Source: Nitrospira sp. CG24C
GTDB lineage: Bacteria; Nitrospirota; Nitrospiria; Nitrospirales; Nitrospiraceae
Direction of reading: 5' to 3'
DNA length: 64,000 nt
NCBI GenBank assembly: GCA_002869885.2
Contig: NEWR02000009.1
Span: forward strand, 701,272 to 765,271
Shown here one piece after another: positions 55,013-64,000 of the stretch; position 1 is the stretch's first letter, and each line of letters opens with the position of its first letter. The notes under the pieces are model-generated. The model was not told where the DNA came from, did not search any database, and saw only the letters and a list, made by a program, of their open reading frames with translations. A program made the translations under genes and the position numbers.

Positions 55013-55879
55013 ATGTCACATCCAACAAGCTCCCCACGCCCATACCTCAAGCTGGACGAAACCACGGAACAGCTGCAAACCAAACTACTTCGCCTTGTTG
55101 GGGAGACAGTCGGCGAGTATGGCCTTATCAAAGACGGCGACAAGATCATGGTCTGCCTTTCAGGAGGAAAAGACAGCTATGCATTGCTCGACTTATTACT
55201 GGTCTTACAACGGCGTGCTCCGATTCATTTCGACCTAGTCGCAGTAAACTTGGATCAAAAGCAACCAGGGTTTCCCGTTCATGTGCTTCCCGACTATCTC
55301 TCACATATCGGGGTCCCATTCCATATCGAGACGCGAGACACCTACTCAATCGTCAAGCGACTCATCCCTGAAGGGCAGACCACCTGTTCACTCTGCTCCC
55401 GACTCCGTCGTGGCATTCTCTATCGCGTCGCCACGGAATTGGGCGCGACCAAGATCGCCTTGGGTCACCACCGCGATGACATTATTGAAACTCTCTTCCT
55501 GAACTTATTTTACACTGGCAAACTCAAGACGATGCCACCGAAATTGCGCTCGAAAGATGGCCGGCATGTGGTCATTCGCCCTCTGTCCGCTGTTCGAGAG
55601 AGCGACCTTGCTCAATATGCCGAACTGCGCGCATTTCCCATTATTCCCTGCGATCTCTGCGGCTCACAAGAGGATCTCAAGCGAAAACAAATAAAGACGT
55701 TACTGCGCGAGTGGGAGCAACGTTCGCCTGGCTGTACAGACAGTATGTTCGCCGCTCTGTCGAACGTGGCGCCACCGCTTCTCCTGGACCGACGGCTGTT
55801 CGACTTCGTAGGTCTGCGCGCATCCGATCGCGCAGATGGACATGAGGATGCGTGGCTCGACCACGAGAGCAATACCTGA
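55013..55879 (+). CDS. ttcA: tRNA 2-thiocytidine(32) synthetase TtcA
   Basis: 288 residues. The PP-loop [18 protein letters not shown] adenylates the t[13 protein letters not shown] and CDLCGS are the cysteine pairs that hold the iron-sulfur cluster, and [29 protein letters not shown] is the family signature. It thiolates cytidine 32 in some tRNAs. ATG at 55013; an earlier Met at 54986 would lengthen it by nine residues. Confidence 0.92.
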   Translation: MSHPTSSPRPYLKLDETTEQLQTKLLRLVGETVGEYGLIKDGDKIMVCLSGGKDSYALLDLLLVLQRRAPIHFDLVAVNLDQKQPGFPVHVLPDYLSHIGVPFHIETRDTYSIVKRLIPEGQTTCSLCSRLRRGILYRVATELGATKIALGHHRDDIIETLFLNLFYTGKLKTMPPKLRSKDGRHVVIRPLSAVRESDLAQYAELRAFPIIPCDLCGSQEDLKRKQIKTLLREWEQRSPGCTDSMFAALSNVAPPLLLDRRLFDFVGLRASDRADGHEDAWLDHESNT

Positions 55880-55894
55880 TTGGAGGAGATATTA

Positions 55895-56455
55895 TTACTT
55901 GAGTTTCGCGGTAAAGAGCTTGCGGAACTTGGCAACCTTTGGCCCAACGACCGCGGCACAGTACCCCTGGAATGGATTTCTTGAAAAGTACTCTTGATGG
56001 TAGGGCTCGGCTTCATACCACGTTCCCGCCGACTCGACTTGCGTCACAATAGATCCGGGATACATCCCTCCTTTCATAACCTCTGCAATAGCCTCGTCTG
56101 CAACCTGTCTCTGGTCTGGGGTGTGATAAAAAATAGCCGAACGGTATTGTGTGCCGGCATCATGGCCCTGCCGGTTGAGTGTCGTAGGATCGTGGATAAC
56201 AAAAAACACCTCTAGCAACTCGCGATAGCTGACAATGGCAGGGTCGAATGTAATGCGTACTGCCTCTGCGTGCCCAGTCCTGCCGCTACACACGGCTTCA
56301 TACGTCGGATGATCTATCTGGCCACCCATGTAGCCAGACTCGACCGCTGCCACACCCTTCATTTGGTCATAGACCGCTTCGAGGCACCAAAAGCAGCCGC
56401 CAGCTAAGGTGGCAATATTCAATCCCATCTGTGCTGGGGATGCGATGTGTTCCAT
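55895..56455 (-). CDS. msrA: Peptide-methionine (S)-S-oxide reductase
   Basis: 186 residues: the active cysteine in GGCFWCLEAVYDQMKGVAAVESGYMGG (Cys21), VCSGRTGHAEAVRI, DPTTLNRQGHDAGTQYRSAIFYH. It repairs oxidised methionine. Convergent with ttcA. Confidence 0.94.
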   Translation of the reverse strand: MEHIASPAQMGLNIATLAGGCFWCLEAVYDQMKGVAAVESGYMGGQIDHPTYEAVCSGRTGHAEAVRITFDPAIVSYRELLEVFFVIHDPTTLNRQGHDAGTQYRSAIFYHTPDQRQVADEAIAEVMKGGMYPGSIVTQVESAGTWYEAEPYHQEYFSRNPFQGYCAAVVGPKVAKFRKLFTAKLK

Positions 56456-56652
56456 CGTCCAAACCTCTGGATGCGCGGCTTGAGGAGCAGGCGTAGAAGG
56501 TTCTATTTTCTTTCGGACATTACCTCTGCCTTATACCATAGGGAACTACGAAGCCGCGAATAGTTCTGTGGACGAGCGCATAGCTCCTCAGACTAATAGC
56601 AGGCGATGGGTTAAATCGTTAAATCTAAACAAGGAAGGGGAAACGAGAAAGG

Positions 56653-57048
56653 CTACGCCTTAAACTCTTCGTCGAGACCAGCAATGACCTGTTTGAGCTT
56701 TGTCTCCTCATCAGGCTGGATCTTCGTGAACTGAACCCCGAATGTATTGCCCTTGACCCACCGCACTTGGGCTTCGTCGATCCGCAACGGCCAGTCGAGT
56801 CCTGGGACATAGATCCGACACTCAAATGAAGCCCCTACGCCAACCGGCAGATCCGTTTCGATCATACAGCCGCCGGTAGAGAGGTCGAGCGTCCGACCTT
56901 GGCCTTCTCCCTGCCCACCTGAAATGATGCTTCTGAACTGCGATGTAAATCGTGGCTGTTGGCGTTTCTCTACAGGAAGCTCTTCTTTGATCATGCGAGG
57001 CCGAGAATGCTCCTTACCTAAATCCCGCTTTTTCCTTAGGAGAGCCAT
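56653..57048 (-). CDS. PilZ domain protein
   Basis: 131 residues. A basic leader of 30 residues precedes a PilZ barrel with RQQPRF at the c-di-GMP binding arginines and LDLSTGGCMIETDLP as the DxSxxG motif. GAGGTGA lies before the ATG at 57048. The gene lies alone, upstream of nothing on its strand and downstream of the pal gene by 85 bases. Confidence 0.85.
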   Translation of the reverse strand: MALLRKKRDLGKEHSRPRMIKEELPVEKRQQPRFTSQFRSIISGGQGEGQGRTLDLSTGGCMIETDLPVGVGASFECRIYVPGLDWPLRIDEAQVRWVKGNTFGVQFTKIQPDEETKLKQVIAGLDEEFKA

Positions 57049-57133
57049 GCGTATGTCACCTCAATTAACAAACAGCGAACCCCGGGCTCCATGAAGAGGT
57101 GCCGGGGTTCCTAGTTACACAGGAGTCGATAGG

Positions 57134-57781
57134 TTACTTCTTTACATTCAAGAGTACGTGTCCGCGACGATTCTGTTGATAGCAGGATTCTGCAGGGTCC
57201 GTACAGAAAGGACGGGCCTTGCCGTACGACACGATCACCACCTGCTTGGGAGCTACGCCAGATTCGATCAGATAGCTGCGCGCAGCCTTGGCTCGTTTAT
57301 CCCCCAACACAACATTGTAGTCGGCTGTGCCTCGTTCGTCACAATGACCCTCGATTTTCATCACCGTTCCAGGGTGCTCCTTCAGCCACTGTGCATCGAG
57401 GTTCAAGGCCTCCATGCCAGCATCTGAAAGCAGCCACTGATCGTATCCAAAGAAGACGTCCTGTAACCCAGCTTCGATAGCCGCTTTTTCTTCTTTAGTT
57501 ATTTCCGCGCGCTGACGGGCACTCATCCCAGAGGAAGAAAGCGATGCGATATCGCCACCCTTCCCCAGGCGCTCTTCCGAGGGATTCTGAGAGAAACCAC
57601 TTAATCCGCCCCCGCTCCCTCCCCGAGCCATGCCAGGAAAGTTTGAGTTAGCACCGTTTTGCGCAGCCCCTGCTCCCGTCTCTCCATCGGACTGCAGCCA
57701 CTTCATACTACACCCCTGACTAACCAACAGGATAAGCCCCATTGCTGCCACGACACTTGTTTTCATTGGACTTCTGATCAT
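57134..57781 (-). CDS. pal: Peptidoglycan-associated lipoprotein (Pal/OmpA family)
   Basis: 215 residues. The N-terminus is a signal with an imperfect lipobox (VSQGCS). A Gly/Ser/Asn-rich linker (about 25-95) follows, then the OmpA C-terminal domain: DVFFGYDQWLLSDAGMEALNLDAQWLKEHPGTVMKIEGHCDERGTADYNVVLGDKRA, ending GHVLLNVKK. It ties the outer membrane to peptidoglycan. tolB is not in the window. Start ATG at 57781 after GGGGGA; Met6 is possible. Confidence 0.85.
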   Translation of the reverse strand: MIRSPMKTSVVAAMGLILLVSQGCSMKWLQSDGETGAGAAQNGANSNFPGMARGGSGGGLSGFSQNPSEERLGKGGDIASLSSSGMSARQRAEITKEEKAAIEAGLQDVFFGYDQWLLSDAGMEALNLDAQWLKEHPGTVMKIEGHCDERGTADYNVVLGDKRAKAARSYLIESGVAPKQVVIVSYGKARPFCTDPAESCYQQNRRGHVLLNVKK

Positions 57782-57989
57782 GATAGTTCCCCCATCTTTG
57801 GAATAAGACTTCGCCTGTATAGATTAAATATAGCACCTGAATGAAAAGCTGAGGCGCTCCAGCAACCTGTAGACTTTTTACTTGAATTGTCAGGCTGTTG
57901 GAGACGGACATTGAGCGTAGCCGCGGTAGGCGGGGGGACACGTCCCTCTATCACCAAACCGGGAAAGAATAGACCCGAAAAGAAACAGG

Positions 57990-58136
57990 TTAAAGTTGGA
58001 CTGGCTTGCGATCGGCCCACCGAGCCGGGCGCATCACGGTACTTAACGCGGCTACGGCACAAATGAAAGCCAACATGGCCAGGCTCACCATCAGAAAAAA
58101 TCCAGCCCGGACATCATGGAGGACTACATGATTCAT
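57990..58136 (-). CDS. Small membrane protein, 48 residues
   Basis: Short frame MNHVVLHDVRAGFFLMVSLAMLAFICAVAALSTVMRPARWADRKPVQL with one transmembrane helix. The start is strongly supported by AGAGGAGGAG seven bases before the ATG. Possible partner of the zinc-ribbon frame 30 bases upstream. No family known. Confidence 0.6.
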   Translation of the reverse strand: MNHVVLHDVRAGFFLMVSLAMLAFICAVAALSTVMRPARWADRKPVQL

Positions 58137-58166
58137 GGTAAGCTCCTCCTCTTGGTGACTGTGCTC

Positions 58167-58304
58167 TTATCCACTCAGCCATCCGCAAGAACAAACCCAG
58201 GGCGCCGCGGGATCCTGCTTCCTCAACCAGCGTCCGCAACAGGGACAATGCCTTGTCCAGGCCTTCCGCTGTACTCGACCTAATAACCTCCTGCTGGAAT
58301 ACAT
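58167..58304 (-). CDS. Small zinc-ribbon protein, 45 residues
   Basis: Short frame with MYSSRRLLGRVQRKAW, then RHCPCCGRWLRKQDPAAPWVCSCGWLSG. The cysteine pairs CPCC and CSC at this spacing suggest a zinc site. AGGA lies eight bases before the ATG. It may share a transcript with the next small gene. Confidence 0.5.
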   Translation of the reverse strand: MYSSRRLLGRVQRKAWTRHCPCCGRWLRKQDPAAPWVCSCGWLSG

Positions 58305-58500
58305 GCCACGATCCTGCCTATAGCATAGCACCATTCAGACAGCCCCTGGACCCTGCTTGCCATACGAAGAATATTACTGGAAACACGAGGAATCTATGCA
58401 GCTTTGGTAGGGGGATAGCCCTCTCGAAAGGGCCAGGCAGATCAGTTGCAAGCTACTGATACTTCAATGACTCTATCCTAATGATTCAGCGAACAGAGCG

Positions 58501-58576
58501 TGGTGCGCCCGGAGGGACTTGAACCCCCAACCCCCGGATCCGAAGTCCGATGCTCTATCCATTGAGCTACGGGCGC
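58501..58576 (-). tRNA. tRNA-Arg (anticodon TCG)
   Basis: A full cloverleaf reads from the minus strand. The acceptor stem GCGCCCG pairs with CGGGCGC, followed by the encoded ACCA end. The D-loop is AGCTCAATGGATAGAGC, the anticodon loop CTTCGGA, and the T-arm GGGGGTTCAAGTCCCTC. The anticodon TCG (58541-58543) reads CGN codons. Confidence 0.95.
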
Positions 58577-58672
58577 ACTTTGCCATTTCAAACACTTTGG
58601 AGAAGGCCTTGTCAAGGAAGGAGTGCCCGCATGGGTCAATCCTAACGTGACAGAGACGATATCCGAGCATGC

Positions 58673-59173
58673 TCACACCAGCCCTAGTACTGTCTCCATC
58701 AATTGATTGATCGATCGACCGTCGGTCACGATAATGTGATCGGCAGCCGCTTGATATTTCGGCGTCCGCTCCTGCAACACGTCCTGAATTTCATCGACGA
58801 ACGACTTGGTCCCAGTCAACGAGGGGCGCTGATTATCACCGCCGATTCGTTTCACGATCGTCTCGACGGAGGCCGTCAGCCAAAATACAGTGCCATTCTT
58901 CTTCAACGCCTCGACATTTTGCTGGCGCAGTATGGCCCCACCACCGGTATCGATCACGATCTGGTCACGGCCAGCAAGTTCTCTGCAGATCTCGGACTCC
59001 AGATCCCGAAAGTATTCCCAACCCTCCTGGCCAACGATCTCCGGGATCGTACGTTGCGCGCGCTTGACGATTTCCGTATCGGTTGACACGAGCGCTCGTC
59101 CCAAGCGCGACGCAAGCTGTCTACCCACCGTACTCTTACCAGTTCCCCGATAGCCAATCAGCACGATGTTCAC
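58673..59173 (-). CDS. aroK: Shikimate kinase
   Basis: 166 residues. Walker A GYRGTGKSTVG, the Mg aspartates in STDTEI, GWEYFRDLESEI, the shikimate-binding DTGGGAIL and RPSLTG lid. It phosphorylates shikimate. The start is GTG at 59173; the frame extends upstream to 59314 without conserved sequence. Downstream of aroE by 70 bases of purine-rich repeats. Confidence 0.9.
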   Translation of the reverse strand: MNIVLIGYRGTGKSTVGRQLASRLGRALVSTDTEIVKRAQRTIPEIVGQEGWEYFRDLESEICRELAGRDQIVIDTGGGAILRQQNVEALKKNGTVFWLTASVETIVKRIGGDNQRPSLTGTKSFVDEIQDVLQERTPKYQAAADHIIVTDGRSINQLMETVLGLV

Positions 59174-59243
59174 AATGCACCGTGGGGGGTAAGGGGTAAG
59201 GGGTAGGGGGATATCGCACGACCCGAAGTGAACGATGGGGACT

Positions 59244-60098
59244 TCATACAAAGCGAGATCCCAAGACCTTACGCATGACATCGACTGGGGCAGCCTGATT
59301 AGTCCAGAGTTCAAACTGCGCCGCGGCTTGATAGAGAAACATCTCGAGCCCTGGAATCACACGGCAGCCTGCCGCCTTCGCATCCTTCAGTAATTGGGTA
59401 TCCCGAGGGTTGTAGACAATATCCATGACCGTCAATCCCGGATGGAGCAACGTCGCAGGCACAGAGGTTTGGTGTACTTTTGGCGACATACCAATCGGTG
59501 TGCAATGGATCAGCACGTGAGTATCCGGCAGAACCTTTCGCAACATACCTTCATCAAGAAGCGATTCCTGCACGGCCATCCCTGTCTTCGACCGGAGATC
59601 TCGAACCAAGACTGCGCGTTCCTGTTCATCGATCCCTAGTATGGTCAAGTGATCGATCCCTGTCTCTGCTCCGAGCGCGAAGGCAATCGCACGAGCAGCG
59701 CCTCCAGACCCCAGCATGACTACCTGACGCCCGTTCAAGGCCACACCGCTCTCACGAAGCGCACGCAAGGCGCCGGTCGCATCGGTGTTATAGCCTGTGA
59801 GGACCCCGCCCGCGGCCACAATGGTATTGATCGCGCCAATATGACTTGCGGTCGGCTCAACAGAGTCAAGAAACGGAACGGCCGCCACCTTGTGGGGGAT
59901 AGTTACGCTGGCGCCGCGAAAGTTTCCCAAGGCGCGAAGACCCTTGATCGCATCGCCGATCGCTTCCACGCGGAACGCCAGATACACAAAGTTCAACCCG
60001 AGTTTCTGAAACGCAGCATTGTGAATCGCGGGTGAGAGCGAATGCTCGACTGGATTGCCGATCAAACCGCAGAGCTGGGTATGGGCATTGATGTCCAT
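59244..60098 (-). CDS. aroE: Shikimate dehydrogenase
   Basis: 284 residues. The shikimate site NPVEHSLSPAIHNAAF, the lysine in SVTIPHKVAA, TDATGALRALRESG and the nucleotide loop VMLGSGGAARAIAFALG are present. It reduces dehydroshikimate with NADPH. ATG at 60098. Confidence 0.93.
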   Translation of the reverse strand: MDINAHTQLCGLIGNPVEHSLSPAIHNAAFQKLGLNFVYLAFRVEAIGDAIKGLRALGNFRGASVTIPHKVAAVPFLDSVEPTASHIGAINTIVAAGGVLTGYNTDATGALRALRESGVALNGRQVVMLGSGGAARAIAFALGAETGIDHLTILGIDEQERAVLVRDLRSKTGMAVQESLLDEGMLRKVLPDTHVLIHCTPIGMSPKVHQTSVPATLLHPGLTVMDIVYNPRDTQLLKDAKAAGCRVIPGLEMFLYQAAAQFELWTNQAAPVDVMRKVLGSRFV

Positions 60099-60200
60099 AG
60101 AAATTCACGAAGTCGCGGAGCCTGTTTCGTCCTCGAACCGGCTGACAAGCACCTTACGCCACAGTAGCGACAGGCACCACTCGCATAAAGGTGTTCCTGC

Positions 60201-60956
60201 TTAGGAGATGGTCATTCCTCCATCGATGGGAAAGGTCCCGCCCGTGACCCAGGTTGCTTCGTCGGAGACCAGATAGAGGACCATATTAGCCACCTCCTCC
60301 GGTTTCCCAGCTCGACGGATAGGATAGTGTGAGAGAATGGGATCCAGCAGTTCGGAGTTGCTCATCAGCGGAGCAGCCATTGGCGTATCGATGAGTCCTG
60401 GATTCACGACATTGCAGCGAATGCCATCCTTGGCGTAGTCAACCGCGAGGGCTCTGGTCAAAGCATCGAGCCCACCCTTGGAGGCGGCATAGACCGGTAA
60501 TGAGGAGAGACCGATCAAGCTCGCAATGGAAGAGATATTGACGATCGCGCCTTTCCCCTGCTTCAACATCTGCGGCAAGACGGCTCGCGTCATGCGGAAT
60601 ACCCCGGTCAGGTTGACGTCGAATACCTGCATCCAGGTGGCATCATCGATCTCATGCAGGCGTTTTCCAAAGTCCCCTACTCCGGCATTGTTGACCAGAA
60701 TATCGAGTTGTCCGAACTGCTGCACAGTCTGGCGTACCGTCTCCTGAACATGCCGTTCATCTGTGACCGATCCGGCAACAGCGAATGCCTTACCCTGCTC
60801 CTTCACGATGCCATTCACGACCCGGTCCAGCTCTTCCTGCCGCCTCCCCGTAATCACGACCGATGCCCCTTCGCGCACAAAGGCTTTTGCGATCGCCTCA
60901 CCGATACCGGCATTGCCTCCTGTGATGACCGCGACCTTTCCATGTAATCGATTCAT
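60201..60956 (-). CDS. SDR family oxidoreductase (FabG-like)
   Basis: 251 residues, classical short-chain dehydrogenase: ITGGNAGIGEAIAKAF, NNAGVGDFGKRL, ISSIASL and catalytic YAASKGG, and a C-terminal YPIRRAGKPEEVANMVLYL tail. Close to FabG but with the glucose dehydrogenase-like layout; substrate unknown. The start overlaps the trmI stop codon (ATGA). Confidence 0.88.
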   Translation of the reverse strand: MNRLHGKVAVITGGNAGIGEAIAKAFVREGASVVITGRRQEELDRVVNGIVKEQGKAFAVAGSVTDERHVQETVRQTVQQFGQLDILVNNAGVGDFGKRLHEIDDATWMQVFDVNLTGVFRMTRAVLPQMLKQGKGAIVNISSIASLIGLSSLPVYAASKGGLDALTRALAVDYAKDGIRCNVVNPGLIDTPMAAPLMSNSELLDPILSHYPIRRAGKPEEVANMVLYLVSDEATWVTGGTFPIDGGMTIS

Positions 60957-61831
60957 CGTACGTGATCCTCTCGCTCTTCGTGAGCATCAATGCCTTCATG
61001 GATAGTTTCAACCGGTTGGCCTACGGGCCACAAGCCAGATTCAATTTTTCTGGCCACCGTGATGAAGCCTGAATGGGCGACCATTCGATGATCCGGTCGT
61101 ACGCTGCGCCCCTGAATCGACCAGGTCCTCAGCAGAGTTTCAAATGTTTCGACCATGCCAAAGACCGCTGCTCGCTGAAGCGCTTCAACCGTCTGCACCA
61201 CTTGAGGAACGGTGGGAACAAAGCTCAAATACATGCCGCCGGAGCGAAGGGCCTGGGCTGCATGCGGCACCACCTGCCAGGGCTCAGGGAGATCGAGGAC
61301 GAGACGATCGAATAGCAGACCATCCTCCAACAGACTGATTCCCTCGTATGCGTTCCGACGAAGCGGGATGAGATTCGACACCGGCCCCATATACCGTTCA
61401 ATATTCGTCATCGCCGTTCGTGCAAAATCCTCACGGGCTTCGTAGGTGACGACCAAGCCCTGCGGGCCCACAGCGCGCAAGAGGGCCATGGTCAATGCCC
61501 CTGAGCCAGTTCCCGCTTCAAACACGCGTGCGCCAGGATAGACATCCGCCCACATAGGAATGAGCGCAAGATCCTTTGGGTACAATACCTGCGCGCCCCG
61601 CGGCATTTTCAATACATAGTCGCCAAACGTAGGACGAAGTGCCAGCATCGTCTTGTTGCCTGACAACATAGCCAAAGACCCATCAGGCTTTCCAATTAGA
61701 TCGTCGTGGAAAATTTTATGCCCACTCAGCTGGTAGAGATCTCCGGCCTTCAAGGTCAGAGCATACTGCCGCCCTTTCTTGTCAACCAAATGGATACGTT
61801 CGCCTGATTGAAAGTATGACATCAATTCCAT
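60953..61831 (-). CDS. trmI: tRNA (adenine-58-N1)-methyltransferase TrmI
   Basis: 292 residues. The N-terminal part is the TrmI beta-barrel domain (GERIHLVDKKGRQYALTLKAGD). The Rossmann fold follows with PGARVFEAGTGSGALTMALLRAVGPQGLVVTYEAREDF. It makes m1A58 in the T-loop of tRNAs. A second Met at residue 4 is an equally good start. First of two genes with an SDR. Confidence 0.88.
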   Translation of the reverse strand: MELMSYFQSGERIHLVDKKGRQYALTLKAGDLYQLSGHKIFHDDLIGKPDGSLAMLSGNKTMLALRPTFGDYVLKMPRGAQVLYPKDLALIPMWADVYPGARVFEAGTGSGALTMALLRAVGPQGLVVTYEAREDFARTAMTNIERYMGPVSNLIPLRRNAYEGISLLEDGLLFDRLVLDLPEPWQVVPHAAQALRSGGMYLSFVPTVPQVVQTVEALQRAAVFGMVETFETLLRTWSIQGRSVRPDHRMVAHSGFITVARKIESGLWPVGQPVETIHEGIDAHEEREDHVR

Positions 61832-62432
61832 TCTAGAAGTGCCACGCTAGGTTTTCAACAAGACAACGCCCACAATGATAATTTTCTTCGCCTCTACGAC
61901 GTGTTCACCGGGAGAGCTGATTGCAGTTTCTTTCGATATGCAAATCCACTGAGTCCGACCTGTTCAACACGAATACCCGACACAAATGCACTCTCCAACC
62001 TCCACTATCTTCAGACGTTCTCTGAAATCGTGCGGAGAAAAATTCCACCACGCTTTCCCCATACCCACTCATTCATATGAACGCCTATTTCCCGAAAGAC
62101 CTGTTCCGGAAATAGATGTGGCAATTAGGCTCATTGGCCTATAGTCACACCTACACATCTACAGCAAAGCTGCCACACCGCCTCTCAGGCCTTCTCATTA
62201 AACCGCTCTAATAGTGCTGCATTTCCCGCTAAATCACGCTCCGTTGTTCTCATGAGCAATCCAGCACAGTATTTGCTGCGTAGAGAGGCAGGAGGATCGT
62301 CTAGCGGCACAGCACACTAAATGAATCGTTTGCCGAATCGCTGTCTCTTACAGGATAGAACGCAAGAACGGAATCCGCTTGAGACCGACCATGCGGAGAA
62401 AGACATCCGCCAGTAAAAGGAGGAATCACGAC
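61832..62432. other. Long leader region of the sigma factor gene
   Basis: About 600 bases without a gene. An inverted repeat CTATTTCC / GGAAATAG with a 15-base loop lies at 62085-62115; nothing in it matches a known riboswitch. The region is AT-richer than average and may hold promoters for both the sigma factor and the trmI operon. Confidence 0.5.
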
Positions 62433-63689
62433 ATGAAAGATAGTCTTTCCCCAACCCCTGCGCAGAGAGAGTCTGTCACAATTGTAAAAGACGTTGACGC
62501 TGACGATCCCGAGGCGAGCGACCTCTTAGATGTGATCGGCCGGGATACCTCCGAAGAGGAGCAACTTGAGGAGCCGGCGAAGGCAACGACTCGTACCGCC
62601 GTGAGCGGCGGCCCATTCATGCTGGAGTCACTTTACTTTCGCTCCTTCGGGGAACGAGCCCTGTTGACCAGGGAAGAAGAAGTTGAGCTGGCGAAGAAGA
62701 TCGATTCCGGAACAACCACCATTCGGAAAGCTTTACGCCATGCGATACCAGTCTTCCAACGGCTCAAACGATCGGACTCTATTCTCGAGGCACACCGCAC
62801 ACTTCAAATGGTCAAAGGCTTGAGCGGGCTTTCCGCCACAGCGATCGATAAAGCCGAGCAGTGCCTCGCGGAAATGATCAAACAGGGAGCGGGGCAGCAA
62901 AGGTTTCCCCTTGCCATCGCCAAGCAACTCAAGGAAGGGTTGGCCGCCCTGCGCTCAGCCCGGATCGTGCTCGAGCAGGCAAAAGATGAATTGGTGCGCT
63001 GCAACCTGCGGCTCGTTGTGGATGTGGCAAAACATTACACAGGCCGTGGCCTAACTTTGCTGGATCTCGTGCAAGAAGGAAATATCGGTTTAATGAAAGC
63101 GGCCGAGCGCTATCAATATCGCAAAGGGTTCAAGTTCAGTACCTATGCAACCTGGTGGATCCGTCAAGGCATCACGCGTGCACTTGCAGATCAATCGCGG
63201 ACCATTCGCATTCCGGTTCACCAGACTGAAGCTTCCCACCGCATTCTCCGCGTGACCAGACGACTCGGTCAACAACTAGGCCGTCCGGCTCGACTCGAAG
63301 AAGTGGCACAGGTGCTGCGAATGAGACCAGAACGACTCCACGAAACCGTGCAGGCATTTCAAGAACCGGTCGCACTGGAGAAACCGGTAGGTGACGGGGG
63401 TACGGAATTCGGGGAACTGCTCCCTGACCTGCAAGCAATCCCACCCGATGCCCATGTGCACCGGACGGAAATGTCCCACCAGCTTGAGCGCATTCTCGAC
63501 ACGCTCACGCCCCGCGAGCAGACCGTCATTCGGCTGCGCTTCGGTATCGGCCAGGATCAGGCCTGCACGTTGGAGCAGGTAGGGCAGAGCCTCTCGGTGA
63601 CGAGGGAACGGATTCGCCAGATCGAAGCAAAAGCGCTCAAGAAACTGAAGACGCCTCAAATTAAAAACATGTTTGCCTCCATCCAGTAA
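62433..63689 (+). CDS. RpoD/RpoS-like sigma-70 factor
   Basis: 418 residues from the ATG at 62433, which follows AAAAGGAGG. Region 1.2 (LTREEEVELAKKIDSG) is followed by an insert of about 120 residues, then region 2 (VRCNLRLVVDVAKHYTGRGLTLLDLVQEGNIGLMKAAERYQYRKGFKFSTYATWWIRQ), region 3, and region 4 (LTPREQTVIRLRFGIG...TRERIRQIEAKALKKL). It lacks region 1.1, so it is more like RpoS or a second RpoD than the housekeeping factor. Its regulon cannot be told. Confidence 0.88.
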   Translation: MKDSLSPTPAQRESVTIVKDVDADDPEASDLLDVIGRDTSEEEQLEEPAKATTRTAVSGGPFMLESLYFRSFGERALLTREEEVELAKKIDSGTTTIRKALRHAIPVFQRLKRSDSILEAHRTLQMVKGLSGLSATAIDKAEQCLAEMIKQGAGQQRFPLAIAKQLKEGLAALRSARIVLEQAKDELVRCNLRLVVDVAKHYTGRGLTLLDLVQEGNIGLMKAAERYQYRKGFKFSTYATWWIRQGITRALADQSRTIRIPVHQTEASHRILRVTRRLGQQLGRPARLEEVAQVLRMRPERLHETVQAFQEPVALEKPVGDGGTEFGELLPDLQAIPPDAHVHRTEMSHQLERILDTLTPREQTVIRLRFGIGQDQACTLEQVGQSLSVTRERIRQIEAKALKKLKTPQIKNMFASIQ

Positions 63690-63710
63690 GCCGCGGTCTC
63701 ATAAATCAGG

Positions 63711-63741
63711 AAAGGGCGAGAACAACCCTCGCCCTTTTTCC
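63711..63741 (+). terminator. Rho-independent terminator of the sigma factor gene
   Basis: AAAGGGCGAG (63711-63720) pairs with CTCGCCCTTT around a short loop, followed by a T-run, 22 bases after the stop codon. Textbook form. Confidence 0.88.
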
Positions 63742-63864
63742 TTTCTACGAACTTTCACCCTGAATGCTGTTGTGCGACAATGAGGCCGACTCGAATAGAC
63801 GAGGCCCCATGACGAGTGTGCGTATAATATGGCTTCAGAATCCCCCACTGCCGAGAGCTCTTTC

Positions 63865-64000
63865 ATGAGTCTCGCCATTGGATCGCACCCAGGTCACGAT
63901 TTCCTAACACGGGGGGATGAACCTCTTCCGAAGTCTCTCCCACAAGTGGGTACACTTGTCCAGTTTCCCCAACCGATGCCCTATGGCGAGACATATGCCC
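63865..64000 (+). CDS. Unidentified protein, N-terminal fragment
   Basis: An open frame leaves the window: MSLAIGSHPGHDFLTRGDEPLPKSLPQVG and on. Not recognised. It could start 36 bases earlier at 63829, but a TATAAT (63823-63828) ends right there, which suits a -10 box and the ATG at 63865. Confidence 0.45.
   Translation, partial: MSLAIGSHPGHDFLTRGDEPLPKSLPQVGTLVQFPQPMPYGETYA

Noticed and set aside
59174-59243. A riboswitch or promoter in the purine-rich GGGGTAAGGGGT stretch between aroE and aroK
   Set aside because: It is a short tandem of GGGGTAA units without pairing partners; no known riboswitch form.

Overview
The window is ordinary bacterial chromosome of moderately high GC, densely coded on both strands. 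It looks like a member of Nitrospirota, probably Nitrospira. This is an inference from gene content (a DapL-type lysine branch, an argD-argF-argG-argH run, a LON/DrrA/DrrB/SirB1 operon, short-form phosphoglycerate mutase, TrmI) and from the many structured intergenic repeats; no rRNA or other taxonomic marker is present. Most genes have Shine-Dalgarno sites, and many neighbours overlap by ATGA, GTGA or TGATG, so translationally coupled operons dominate.

Layout. 1-4.3 kb: the tail of an MBL-fold hydrolase, an M50 membrane protease, a flavin reductase and an Old Yellow Enzyme, with a 189-bp MITE between the last two. 4.3-8.3 kb: a visibly AT-richer four-gene minus-strand cassette (DUF5131/Gp37-Gp68 three-Cys protein, its partner TcmP, an anti-phage dCTP-deaminase-like protein, and a DUF488-like protein). 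Near-identical 22-bp inverted sequences flank it. This is the best candidate for an undescribed defence system. 8.4-11.6 kb: repeat-rich DNA around an MtfA-like peptidase and an ORF6N protein. 11.6-26.7 kb: a MarR regulator, MBL hydrolase, ABC exporter operon, secreted and lipoprotein genes, a PmtA-like methyltransferase, a glutamine amidotransferase and dapL. 26.9-36.8 kb: folK-panC, PilZ, MazG-like, rmuC, a rifampin-phosphotransferase-shaped dikinase beside a glycerate kinase, a lytic transglycosylase and a uracil-DNA glycosylase. 36.9-49.3 kb: transaldolase, small proteins, dapB-dapA-lysA, a B12/radical-SAM protein, an LptM-like lipoprotein and the arginine genes. 49.4-64 kb: DUF2628, gpmA, an ATP-grasp/metallopeptidase pair, ttcA, msrA, pal, tRNA-Arg, aroK-aroE, SDR-trmI and a sigma-70 factor.

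How the genes fit together. dapA, dapB and dapL supply LL-diaminopimelate for peptidoglycan, and lysA turns meso-diaminopimelate into lysine. argD, argF, argG and argH make arginine from N-acetylglutamate semialdehyde. aroE and aroK are consecutive steps to chorismate, and folK and panC serve cofactors. The intergenic DNA is unusual: at least four families of long inverted repeats lie between genes. One keeps its hairpin through compensatory base changes, and another is built from pentamer-like TGGTC units.
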